From: JANNRR01 sp031401675
GTDB taxonomy: Bacteria > Pseudomonadota > Alphaproteobacteria > Rhodobacterales > Rhodobacteraceae
Assembly (NCBI GenBank): GCA_031401675.1
Contig: JANNRR010000170.1
Location: 1 to 43,401, forward strand
Length of the DNA stretch: 43,401 bases
Reading direction: 5' to 3'
The position numbers were made by a program, and so were the translations under genes. Shown one piece after another: positions 25,969 through 35,130 of the stretch. Every line of letters starts with the position of its first letter. Position 1 is the first letter of the stretch. Below the pieces are notes generated by a model. It saw only the letters and a list, made by a program, of their open reading frames with translations. It was not told the DNA's origin and made no database searches.

Positions 25969-27060
25969 CTACTGCCGGACAACGTCGATGATCGACGTCA
26001 TCACTTCGGCCGACGGCATCGGCACCACCAGCGCCACGGTATCGGGCAGCGTGGCGACGGTGATTGCCGAAGGCGCGTTTTCGATGCCGATCAGGCCGGT
26101 GCGAAAGCCGTGTTCGGCCCAGGCGATCTGTTGCAGGTCCGGATCGATCAGGGCTTCGGCCAGGCGCTTGCAGGTCGCGGTCAGCGACAAGAGCGGATGC
26201 GAGGCGAAGATCGTCGGCTCGGGATAGATCACCTTTATCTTCGACTTGATCAGGTCGGCATAGCGCGCATTTTCGGTCACGAACTCGACAAGCTGGTTTT
26301 CGTAGCCGACGATGATCGGCCGCGCCCCCATCCCCTGCTTGAGGAAATTCTCGAACAGATCGCCGGACGACGCTTCCATGAAGCCCATCGAGGCAAAGTA
26401 GGCATCCAGCTGCGGCAGCAGTGCCGGCAAGCTGGCGTTGGTCGGCACCTCGCCGCCATTCAGGCTGGTGGCCAGCAGCCCGGCCCAGATGTTGCCGGAG
26501 TTCGACTTGGTCGGGTCGGTCGAGATCACCTTGAACGGGCCATAGATGTTCAGCCCCAGATCCTCTTTCCAGCGCTTGCCTTCGGTGATCAGGCGGCCGA
26601 TTGCCGTGACATCGGCCAGCAAGGTGCCGTCGGCATCAGCACGCACCGCGCCGGCTTTGGTCAGCGCATCCGTCACCTCGGTCCAGGCGTAGAACACGAT
26701 GGGCGAGTTGAAGATCGTCTCATCGGTCAGAACGGTCTTGCCGGCGCTGCGGGCCAGCTCCACCGCCACCATGCTGGAGGGCCACAGGCAATCCTTGGAC
26801 GTGGTGTCCAGCGTGGTCGCCATTTCGATCGAACCGGCGCGGGTGGCATCGAGCGTGACCCGGTAGCGGTCGCGGATGATGGCGGCGACCTTGGGGTTGG
26901 CCAAGAGCGCCGTCTTTTCGCCGCCATAGAATATCGACACGGTGACCGGCGGCTGGCTTTGCGTGCGGCGCAACAGCCCGGCCAGGTCGAACTGCGTGGC
27001 CGCGACGGCAATGGCGGCGACCACGCCCAGAAGCAGCAATCCCAACAGCGTCCGGTTCAT
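25969..27060 (-). CDS. Membrane-anchored solute-binding-type protein without VWA domain
   Basis: A 363-residue protein with one N-terminal membrane segment (about 4-22) and an extracytoplasmic bilobal binding-protein fold resembling the bacterial extracellular solute-binding family. Features include SIFYGGEKTALLANPKV at the first strand, TKSNSGNIWAGLL (a family Ser/Asn ligand loop) and a C-terminal HGFRTGLIG...VPMPSAEVM. It parallels the binding half of the VWA fusion two genes upstream (TQSNSGASAYFGFL, GRRSGLIGM, VPTPSAEVI), so the two look paralogous. It lies 10 bp after the XpaC-like gene, last in the three-gene unit. No permease or ATPase is adjacent. The ligand is unknown. Confidence 0.75.
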   Translation of the reverse strand: MNRTLLGLLLLGVVAAIAVAATQFDLAGLLRRTQSQPPVTVSIFYGGEKTALLANPKVAAIIRDRYRVTLDATRAGSIEMATTLDTTSKDCLWPSSMVAVELARSAGKTVLTDETIFNSPIVFYAWTEVTDALTKAGAVRADADGTLLADVTAIGRLITEGKRWKEDLGLNIYGPFKVISTDPTKSNSGNIWAGLLATSLNGGEVPTNASLPALLPQLDAYFASMGFMEASSGDLFENFLKQGMGARPIIVGYENQLVEFVTENARYADLIKSKIKVIYPEPTIFASHPLLSLTATCKRLAEALIDPDLQQIAWAEHGFRTGLIGIENAPSAITVATLPDTVALVVPMPSAEVMTSIIDVVRQ

Positions 27061-27070
27061 CCGCGACCCC

Positions 27071-27667
27071 CTAAACCCGTTTCATCTGAAAGCCGAGCGC
27101 CTCGACCTGTGCTTCAAGTGCGGCAAAGTCATTGTCGAGGCAGGCCTGATCTATCTTGCGAACAACCGGGCCGAAGTCCTTGATCTGCTTGCCAAGGTCG
27201 GCCAGGCGGGCGGCATTTTCACCCCGCGCCCTTTTGGCAAGCGTTACGTAGGTTTCCACCGTATCGACGATGCGCGGCAGGTAGTAGTCGATGAACCGCC
27301 GCGCCAGCCGGTAGTCGTTCGGGTCGGCCCGGATCAGGTCGGCGATCGACAGGACATGCGCCGCCATGTCGGCCAGATCGGGGCGGTCGGCATCGGGCGA
27401 GGCGGCGGCGGCGGCGTTCAGCCGGGCCCCTGCCCCGACCAGCGCCTTGGCCGCCCGGTCGATATCCTGGGCCGAAACCTGATCGGTCAGCATCACTTCG
27501 TCCAGCGGGCGGCGGCGTTGTACCAGCAGCAGCAGGGCAAAATACGCCAGAACCGCCAGCCCGAGCGCCGCCAACCAGACCAGCGCCGCCCCGAGGTACA
27601 GACCAAGGAACACCGCAGCCGCCAAGAGCGCCGCAAGGATCTGGCGCGGACCGTCCGGCAGGCGCAT
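27071..27667 (-). CDS. XpaC-like membrane protein
   Basis: A 198-residue protein with two N-terminal hydrophobic stretches (about 9-28 and 30-50), then a long helical, probably coiled-coil, cytoplasmic part rich in Asp, Arg and Ala (DRAAKALVGAGARLNAAAAA...YYLPRIVDTVETYVTLAKR). The helical pattern and the YYLPRIVDTVETY segment resemble the XpaC/'5-bromo-4-chloroindolyl phosphate hydrolysis' family, which in many bacteria is encoded next to TelA-type toxic-anion-resistance proteins. Its start overlaps the stop of the VWA gene by 1 base (TGATG), and the next binding-protein gene starts 10 bp after it. The biochemical role of the family is not established. Confidence 0.75.
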   Translation of the reverse strand: MRLPDGPRQILAALLAAAVFLGLYLGAALVWLAALGLAVLAYFALLLLVQRRRPLDEVMLTDQVSAQDIDRAAKALVGAGARLNAAAAASPDADRPDLADMAAHVLSIADLIRADPNDYRLARRFIDYYLPRIVDTVETYVTLAKRARGENAARLADLGKQIKDFGPVVRKIDQACLDNDFAALEAQVEALGFQMKRV

Positions 27668-29280
27668 CAGTTGTAGCCCTTGGCCTGACGCAGCGCGTCG
27701 GCCAGATCGCTGCCGGCCAGGAATAGCCGCCCGATGCTGGCATCGGCCAGCGCCTTCAATTGTGCCTCGTCGGCATTGCCGAAGGCGATGGCATGGATCG
27801 GGATATCCTGACCGAAACTGCTGCGGCGCAGGTTGCGCAGAAAGGTCGGCTGGCTGTCGGTGGTCGAGGCGCCGTCGGTCATCGCCACGATCGCCGGCAG
27901 GTAGCTGTAGAGCGAGCGGTCGTCGGCATAGGGCTGCAATTCGTCCAGCGCCTCGCTCAGAGCCGAATAGAGGTCGGTGCCGCCACCGGCCTGAAGGCCG
28001 TTGACGCGCGCCAGTGCCGCCTGCAGGTCAGCCTCGGCCGCCCCGACGATAGTCAAGGGGGCCAGCACCTGATCGTTGAACGGAATGATGATTGTCACGT
28101 CGCGCGACGAGGGTTGCAGCAGGTTCACCGCCGCCGCCTCCTTGTCCAGCAAAAGCCCCATCGCCTGTTTCAGCGCGGCAATCGGTTCGCCCTCCATCGA
28201 GCCTGACACATCCAGCACCCAGATCGTCAGCGAGGGTTTGCGCAGTTCGGTCTGATAGAGGCGCAGGGCTTCGCCGATCACTTCGGCCGACGGTGTCGGC
28301 ACCGGTGCGATGCTGCGGGCCAGATCAACCCCCCAGTCGGCGCGCCAGACTGCAGGGTCCGCGGCTTCCGCTTCCATCCCGATCAGCCCAGAGCGGCGGC
28401 CGAGGCCGGACAGGGTCTGCTGGGTTTCGGCCGAAAGCAGGAATTCCTGCAGCTTGAGGAATGCCGCCTCTTTCGCGGCGTCGCCTTTGGCAATGAAGGC
28501 CAGCGGGCTGTCGGCCACCGACAGGCCATTGGCGGGATAGACTACGTACAGCGGATCTTTGCCAGCGGTGGTAAGCGCCTGGTTGGCCTCCAGGATCACC
28601 GATTCGTAGTTGAACATTGCGTCATAAGCATCGGGATTGGCGACCATTGCGTCTTTCAGCCAGCCGGAAGAGCCGGACGAGCGGTCGACCTGCGCCAACA
28701 GCGTCCGCACCCCGTCCAGCACCGCCGGATCGGCAAGGTTTTCCATGGTCAGCACATCCGGGCTGCCGGCCAGCGCATAGAGAAAGCCGAAATAGGCCGA
28801 CGCGCCGGAGTTCGACTGAGTGGCGGACGTCATCGCCAACCGGAACCGGTCTGCCGTTGCCGCCGCCTCGATCATCTGGATGGTCACGTCGTCGCGGCCG
28901 ACCCAGCCCAGATCCTGCGCCAGCGACTTGCGCAGACCCAGCACGACCGGCGAGCGCAGGATGGATTGCGAATGCTTGATGACCTTGGCGCTGTCGCCGA
29001 GTTGCAGCCACAGCGAATGCGCTGGCCAGGCCGCGTCATAGGCGCCGGCCGTGCCCTTGCCAATCTCTCGCGAGATGTCGACCGAGCCGAGGTAAGTGAC
29101 GGTCAGCGCCACTTCGTTGCGCCCGGCCCAGTCCTGCATCACCGGTTCCAGCGCCCGGTTTTCCGACCCGGCGACGATGCTGAGCGGCGTCGGTTCCGAA
29201 AACAGGCTGCCGGAACTGACATAGATCGCCACGGCGGCGATGGCGGCCAGAACCAGAGCCGGAACCAGAAATCGCTTCAT
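27667..29280 (-). CDS. Solute-binding domain fused to a VWA domain, membrane anchored
   Basis: A 537-residue protein. An N-terminal membrane anchor (about 3-22) precedes an extracytoplasmic binding-protein-like domain (about 32-320; TQSNSGASAYFGFL, NYESVILEANQ). A von Willebrand factor A domain follows (about 353-530). The VWA metal-ion-dependent adhesion site looks intact: DVSGS at 357-361, GGGTDLYSAL with the MIDAS Thr, and AMTDGA with the Asp. The start at 29280 directly precedes the anchor; the longer frame adds eleven residues. It is the first gene of a tightly packed unit with the XpaC-like gene (1-base overlap) and the second binding protein. A surface or periplasmic sensor/adhesion role is plausible; the ligand and partners are unknown. 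Confidence 0.85.
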   Translation of the reverse strand: MKRFLVPALVLAAIAAVAIYVSSGSLFSEPTPLSIVAGSENRALEPVMQDWAGRNEVALTVTYLGSVDISREIGKGTAGAYDAAWPAHSLWLQLGDSAKVIKHSQSILRSPVVLGLRKSLAQDLGWVGRDDVTIQMIEAAATADRFRLAMTSATQSNSGASAYFGFLYALAGSPDVLTMENLADPAVLDGVRTLLAQVDRSSGSSGWLKDAMVANPDAYDAMFNYESVILEANQALTTAGKDPLYVVYPANGLSVADSPLAFIAKGDAAKEAAFLKLQEFLLSAETQQTLSGLGRRSGLIGMEAEAADPAVWRADWGVDLARSIAPVPTPSAEVIGEALRLYQTELRKPSLTIWVLDVSGSMEGEPIAALKQAMGLLLDKEAAAVNLLQPSSRDVTIIIPFNDQVLAPLTIVGAAEADLQAALARVNGLQAGGGTDLYSALSEALDELQPYADDRSLYSYLPAIVAMTDGASTTDSQPTFLRNLRRSSFGQDIPIHAIAFGNADEAQLKALADASIGRLFLAGSDLADALRQAKGYN

Positions 29281-29355
29281 CTCAGCCTCCTCGACCCGCT
29301 GGCCACGCGCCACAGATAAGCGGTCGCGGCGGCCGCACCAAGCCCCTAATGCAGG

Positions 29356-30300
29356 CTACGGCACGGACGGATCGCTTGCCGGATCGGCCGGGCGCATCTG
29401 TGCGTTGCGTTGCAGCGTATAGGTCGCGGCCCCCAGCACCAGCCCTGCCCCGATCACGGTCGGCCAGGTCGGAATCTCGGAATAGACCAGCCAGCCGGTT
29501 GCCGCCATCAGGATCAGTCGCAGATAGTGCAGCGGTGCCAGGGCCGAGGTTTCGCCCATGCGCAGCGCCGTGGTGAACAGCCACATGCCCAGCGTGTAGA
29601 TCAGGCTCATCCCCAGTAGTGTCACGGCCTGCCCGGCATCGGGCGTGACCCAGAACCAGACGGCGGGCGGGGTGACCAGCACCAGTACGACGATGCCTTG
29701 CCAGAACAGCACCGTCTCGATCCGGTCAGCCGATGCCCCGACCCGCAGGATCACCATGTTGCAGGCCCCGAACAGCGCACCCAGCAGCGCCACGGCGGCA
29801 AAGGGGTCGACCCCGGCCCCGAACGGGCGCACCATGATCGCCACCCCGACAAAGCCGACGGCAGTGGCCAGCCAGCGCCGCCAGCCGACCTTTTCGCGCA
29901 ACAACAGCGCCGCAAAGGCAGTGACCAGCAGCACTTCGGCCATCTGGATCGCGGTGGCGTCGGCCAGGGGGATCAGGATCACCGCCGACAGGCCGCAGGT
30001 CATCGCGCCGACCGCCGTCACGCCGCGCAGGGCATGCAGCCCGGGCCGCCTGGGGTGGCGGATGTCCGACCGCCGCCGCCAGAACAGAGGCGCCATGAAC
30101 AGCATCGCCATCGCTTGCCGGACCAGCACCATCTCGATCACCGGAATGTCGCCGCTGATGCTGCGCGCCATCACCGCCATGCAGGAAAACACCAGAAAGG
30201 ACAGGATCATCAGCCACGATGCGGCAAGGTTCGGCTGCAGCGCCCCGAACCGCGCCCTGAGCGCCGTGATGTGCAAGGCTGCCCGTGGCTTTCCGGTCAT
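29356..30300 (-). CDS. DMT-superfamily transporter (EamA type)
   Basis: A 314-residue inner-membrane protein with about ten hydrophobic segments arranged as two EamA repeats (first ending LLLREKVGWRRWLATAVGFVGVAIMVRP, second ending YSEIPTWPTVIGAGLVLGAATYTL). The family exports metabolites such as amino acids. The substrate cannot be inferred. Same strand as the VWA unit, 75 bp upstream of it, so cotranscription is possible but not shown. Confidence 0.9.
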   Translation of the reverse strand: MTGKPRAALHITALRARFGALQPNLAASWLMILSFLVFSCMAVMARSISGDIPVIEMVLVRQAMAMLFMAPLFWRRRSDIRHPRRPGLHALRGVTAVGAMTCGLSAVILIPLADATAIQMAEVLLVTAFAALLLREKVGWRRWLATAVGFVGVAIMVRPFGAGVDPFAAVALLGALFGACNMVILRVGASADRIETVLFWQGIVVLVLVTPPAVWFWVTPDAGQAVTLLGMSLIYTLGMWLFTTALRMGETSALAPLHYLRLILMAATGWLVYSEIPTWPTVIGAGLVLGAATYTLQRNAQMRPADPASDPSVP

Positions 30301-30496
30301 CGCTCGGTGGCCCGCTGTGTTGTCGTTGCCATGGCACGGCTGCCCCGGGGGCCGGTGCGTCGACCTGCCTGGACCGGCACCCCTGCAGACCTGTCACGAT
30401 TCGGCATGGTCGGCAATCACCCCGACGGGTCGAAGCGGTTTTGCCGGGTCTTGTACGCCTGCACCGCCGCTGTCGCCGGTCCGTGGTTCGGTGGCG
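30301..30496. other. Intergenic gap downstream of ugpC
   Basis: These 196 bp between the ugpC-type stop and the DMT gene start are GC-rich. They must contain the 3' end of the ugp operon and the DMT promoter, but I see no clear T-tracted terminator or gene. Confidence 0.3.
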
Positions 30497-31606
<1,110 letters not shown>

Positions 31607-31615
31607 CGCCGTCCC

Positions 31616-32542
31616 CTATTTGTCGGTGTTGATAAGGCCGCGCACGAACCAGCGCTGCATGAAGATTACGACAAGGATCGGCGGGATCATCACGATCAGC
31701 GTGCCGGCCATCGCGATGTTCCAACGCGCCACCTCGCCGCCGGTGTTCGATACCTTTGGCACCAGCCGCCCCAGTTGCACCGCCACCACGCCGTAGGCAT
31801 CGTCGGTGATGACCAGCAGCGGCCACAGGTACTGGTTCCAGGAATAGACGAACATGATGGTGGCAAGGGCCGCGATGTTGGTGACCGACAGCGGCAGCAG
31901 AATTTCGCGCAGGAACCGCAGCGGCCCGGCCCCGTCCATCTTTGCCGCCTCGACCAGTTCATCCGGGATGGTCAGGAAGAACTGCCGGTACAGAAAGGTT
32001 CCGGTGGCAGTGGCCACCAGCGGCACGATCAGCCCGGCATAGGAATTCAAGAGGTTCCATTGCAGCGCCACCTCCACCCCCGACAGGCGCTGCACCAGCC
32101 AGCTGATCCCGGTCACGTCGAGCAGGGTCTGATAGGGTGCCAGTGCATTGGCGGCAACCGCATAGGTCGGCACGATCCGCACCTCCAGCGGCAGCATCAG
32201 CGTGATGAACACGCACCAGAAGATCGGCATCTTCAGCCGGTGATCGAAGAACACCAGGCCGAAGGCGGTGATGCAGGCCAGCGAGATCTTGCCGACCACG
32301 ACGCCCAGCGCCACGATCATCGAGTTCACGAATTTCTCGTTGAACGCGCCCTTGACCCAGGCAGCCTCCAGATTGACCAGAAGCTGGTCCCCGGGCAGCA
32401 GCTTGGGCGGAATGGCGGTGACATCGACCAGATCAAGCGAGGCGGCGACCAGCACCAGATACATCGGAAACAGCAGCATCAGCGCCCCGAAGATCAGGAT
32501 CAGGTGCGTGACGAGGTTCAGGATCGGGGTGCGCTCAATCAT
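31616..32542 (-). CDS. ugpE: ABC transporter permease, UgpE type
   Basis: A 308-residue inner-membrane permease with about six hydrophobic segments. The conserved EAA loop reads DELVEAAKMDGAGPLRFLREILLPLS (about residues 196-220), the coupling site for the ATPase. It carries the periplasmic insertion before TM4 (SWLVQRLSGVEVALQWNLLNSY) seen in UgpE. It is preceded by ugpA (50 bp) and followed by ugpC (9 bp). Confidence 0.92.
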   Translation of the reverse strand: MIERTPILNLVTHLILIFGALMLLFPMYLVLVAASLDLVDVTAIPPKLLPGDQLLVNLEAAWVKGAFNEKFVNSMIVALGVVVGKISLACITAFGLVFFDHRLKMPIFWCVFITLMLPLEVRIVPTYAVAANALAPYQTLLDVTGISWLVQRLSGVEVALQWNLLNSYAGLIVPLVATATGTFLYRQFFLTIPDELVEAAKMDGAGPLRFLREILLPLSVTNIAALATIMFVYSWNQYLWPLLVITDDAYGVVAVQLGRLVPKVSNTGGEVARWNIAMAGTLIVMIPPILVVIFMQRWFVRGLINTDK

Positions 32543-32592
32543 GATTGGCTATCATGGCTGGCGATCACGGCGGGTAATCGGGTCGGCGGCGG

Positions 32593-33474
32593 TCACGTGT
32601 AATGCACCTTGCGCTCGATGTAGCGGAACTGGACGACGGTCAGGCTGATGACTAAGATCATCAGCACGATCGACTGGGCGGCGGCACCCGAGTAGTCCAG
32701 CCCCTGAAAGCCGTCATTGAAAATCTTGTAGACCATCAGGTTGGTGGCGCGTGCCGGGCCGCCCGCAGTCATGGTATCGACGATGCCGAAACTGTCGGTG
32801 AAACTGTCGGTGATGTTGATGACCAGCACGAAAAAGAAGGTTGGCGCCAGCAGCGGCAGCTGGATGTCGCGCATCCGGCGCAACACCCGCGCCCCGTCCA
32901 TCGCCCCCGCCTCAAGCAGCGCGCGCGGGATCGACTGCAGGCCGGCCAGAAAGAAGATGAAATTGTAGGCGATCTGTTTCCAGGCCCCGGCAATGATCAC
33001 CATGGCCATGGCGTGGCTGCCCTCGGTGTTCGGGTCCCACAGGCCGGGAAATGCCTGATTGACATAGAGCATGATCCCGGCACCGGGATTGAAGATGAAG
33101 CGAAAGGCCAGACCGACCGCCGGGGCGGCAATGGCGTAGGGCCAGATCATGCCGATCTTGTAGGCCTTGTAGCCGCGCAACTGCCGGTCGACGAACACTG
33201 CCAGGATCAGCGCCATGACGATTGCCAGTGCCGACGAGCCCAGAGCATAGATCACGGAAACCCGGACGGAGTACCAGTAGAGATCGTCGGTCAGGATGGC
33301 GCGGAAATTGTCGAACCCGACCCAGGTATTGGCGCCGCCCCACGGTTGTTCCAGCGTGAACGCCCAATACAGCGCCTGCGCGGCAGGCCAGTAGAAGAAG
33401 GTGAAGATGATCAGCAGTTGCGGGGCCACCACCAGGGCAGCAATCCAGTTGTTCTTGAAATATGCCCGCCTCAT
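32593..33474 (-). CDS. ugpA: ABC transporter permease, UgpA type
   Basis: A 293-residue permease with about six hydrophobic segments. The EAA loop is PRALLEAGAMDGARVLRRMRDIQLPLL, and the usual FTDSFGIVDTMTAGGPARATNLMVYKIF segment follows the fifth helix. The N-terminus YFKNNWIAALVVAPQLLIIFTFFYWPA is typical of UgpA/MalF-type partners. It is separated from ugpB by 72 bp holding a strong hairpin. Confidence 0.93.
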   Translation of the reverse strand: MRRAYFKNNWIAALVVAPQLLIIFTFFYWPAAQALYWAFTLEQPWGGANTWVGFDNFRAILTDDLYWYSVRVSVIYALGSSALAIVMALILAVFVDRQLRGYKAYKIGMIWPYAIAAPAVGLAFRFIFNPGAGIMLYVNQAFPGLWDPNTEGSHAMAMVIIAGAWKQIAYNFIFFLAGLQSIPRALLEAGAMDGARVLRRMRDIQLPLLAPTFFFVLVINITDSFTDSFGIVDTMTAGGPARATNLMVYKIFNDGFQGLDYSGAAAQSIVLMILVISLTVVQFRYIERKVHYT

Positions 33475-33499
33475 GCCGCACCGGCCCCCTGCAAATGCA

Positions 33500-33530
33500 G
33501 CCCCCCACCGGCGCCATGCCGGCGGGGGGC
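33500..33530 (-). terminator. Intercistronic hairpin between ugpB and ugpA
   Basis: A 13-bp stem with one A-C mismatch (GCCCCCCACCGGC against GCCGGCGGGGGGC) and a 5-nt loop, with no T tract. It sits between the binding-protein and permease genes, where such hairpins commonly protect the upstream message and lower downstream expression, keeping the binding protein in excess. Confidence 0.65.
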
Positions 33531-33546
33531 AGGTTCAGATCAGACC

Positions 33547-34878
33547 TTACGGCAGGGTCTTGTCGGCGTAGGTCCGGGCGAATTTCGCCAGGATGGTGTT
33601 GGAACGCTCGACAGCGATATCAAGCGCCTCCTGCATGGTCTTGTCCCCGGCAAGCGCGGCCTGCACTTCGCTGGTCCATTCCGCACGGGTCTGGATCATG
33701 CCGCCAAGGCGGTAGCCCCGGCTGTTCGGCCCCGGCTCGGTGAAGGTCAGCGATTTCAGCGCCAGTTCGCGGCCCTTGTAGGGCGACGCGGCGTAGAAAC
33801 CCTCATCGGTCAGTTGCTTGAACGCCGACTGGGTCACCGGGATGTAGCCGGTGTTCGATACCCACCACTTTTCGGACTCGGGCGTCGCGAGGAATTTCAG
33901 ATACTCGGCCACACCGCGATATTCGTCCTCGGACTTGCCGGACAGCACCCAGAGCGACGCGCCGCCGACCACGGAATTGCGCCGGGCGGTGCCTTCGAAC
34001 ACCGGCAGGATTGCCACATCCCACGACAGGCCATCCACCGCCTTGAGGTGAACCGACGAGTGCGAGGCGATCGAGCCGAAGTAGAACGAGCAGATGTTCT
34101 GCGCGAACGCATCCTGCGAGGTGGCACCACCGGCGGCAACCTTCATTTCCGACAGACCTTCGTCCAGCCAGCGCTTGATGTCTTCCATGTGCTTGACGTG
34201 CAGGGTGGTGTTGTACACCATCACGGTATCCAGGCCCTTGTAGCCGTTCTCGTTGCTGGCCACCGGAATGTCGTGGATTGCCGAGAACTGCTCCAGATCG
34301 ATCCAGGACGACGGCTCGTAGCCATAGGCGCAGCGGTCGGGGTTCTTGGCCCTCAGCGCCACCAGCGTCGCCTCGAACTGTTCCCAGGTTTCCGGGGCCG
34401 GCATGCCGACGGCTTCCAGATCGGCGACGTTGTAATACATCATCGCGGTCGAGGAGTTGAACGGCATCGAGAACAGTTCGCCCTTGGACGACGAGTAGTA
34501 GTTGGCGATGCCCGGGAAGTAGTTCGACCAGTCGATCTCGATGTTGAAATCCTTCATCATCTGCTGCACCGGGTAGAATTCGCCCGACATCATCAGATCG
34601 GCGGTGCCGGCATCGAACGATTGCAGCAGGGTCGGATGCTTGTCGGCGCGGAACGCGGCGATGGCCGACTGCACCACCAGTTCATAGCCTTCCAGACCGA
34701 CGCAGACCGCCTCATAGGTTTCCTGCGACGCGTTGAAACGGTTGCAGGTTTCCTTGAGCGTTTCGCCCAGGTCACCGGTCAGGCCGTACCAGTATTCGAA
34801 CTTGATCTTTTCGGCTGAAGCGGCGCTGCCCCAAGCGGCAACGGCCAGAGCGGCAAGGCTGACGATCGTCCTGTTCAT
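33547..34878 (-). CDS. ugpB: Glycerol-3-phosphate/glycerophosphodiester-type solute-binding protein
   Basis: A 443-residue periplasmic binding protein with signal peptide MNRTIVSLAALAVAAWGSAASA and a mature start EKIKFEYWYG. The UgpB-like opening (GDLGETLKETCNRFNAS) and the AAFRADKHPTLLQSFDAGTADLMMSGEFYPVQQMM segment, which in UgpB lines the phosphate-ester site, support the assignment. Two cysteines (KETC, AVCVG) are close enough to form a disulfide. GGGAGACAGG precedes the ATG at 34878. It is first in the ugpBAEC-type operon, with a Pho-box-like site 75 bp upstream. A phosphate ester other than glycerol-3-phosphate is possible. Confidence 0.9.
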   Translation of the reverse strand: MNRTIVSLAALAVAAWGSAASAEKIKFEYWYGLTGDLGETLKETCNRFNASQETYEAVCVGLEGYELVVQSAIAAFRADKHPTLLQSFDAGTADLMMSGEFYPVQQMMKDFNIEIDWSNYFPGIANYYSSSKGELFSMPFNSSTAMMYYNVADLEAVGMPAPETWEQFEATLVALRAKNPDRCAYGYEPSSWIDLEQFSAIHDIPVASNENGYKGLDTVMVYNTTLHVKHMEDIKRWLDEGLSEMKVAAGGATSQDAFAQNICSFYFGSIASHSSVHLKAVDGLSWDVAILPVFEGTARRNSVVGGASLWVLSGKSEDEYRGVAEYLKFLATPESEKWWVSNTGYIPVTQSAFKQLTDEGFYAASPYKGRELALKSLTFTEPGPNSRGYRLGGMIQTRAEWTSEVQAALAGDKTMQEALDIAVERSNTILAKFARTYADKTLP

Positions 34879-34952
34879 ATCCTGTCTCCCGGATGCTTGT
34901 CCCGCCACGCTGCGGACACCGGGGTCTGGTACCGGCAGAAAATGTCGGGGCA

Positions 34953-34970
34953 TCGTCAGTTCTGCGACAG
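34953..34970 (-). promoter_or_regulatory. Pho-box-like site upstream of ugpB
   Basis: The minus strand reads CTGTCGCAGAACTGACGA: two CTGtC/CTGaC half sites 11 bases apart, the spacing of the PhoB consensus (CTGTCAT-4-CTGTCAC). A third CTGTTTC half site lies just upstream (34977-34983), though not at the exact 11-base period. It is 75 bp before the ugpB start and could put the operon under phosphate-starvation control. Confidence 0.4.
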
Positions 34971-35130
34971 TTTCCTGAAACAGATATTGTGTTTTGGTGA
35001 CGACTGTTGAGGGTTTGACGACAATTCCGGTTTATGAACAAACGGTTGATGTGACGGTGCGGCCCGCCCGACCACCGGTCATCGGCCAAATCGGGCGCAC
35101 GCGGCATAAAAACCGGCACCGCTCGCCGCA
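34971..35130. other. Intergenic promoter space between the phosphodiesterase and ugpB genes
   Basis: It contains AT-rich sequence at 34980-35045 and two GTCGTCA direct repeats (minus strand) 18 bp apart near 35000-35030. No gene is seen. The repeats may be another regulator site for the ugp promoter. Confidence 0.3.

Noticed and set aside
33013..34818. Rightward 601-codon frame over the ugpA/ugpB genes
   Set aside because: His/Arg-rich antisense shadow with no family features; crosses two well-supported genes.
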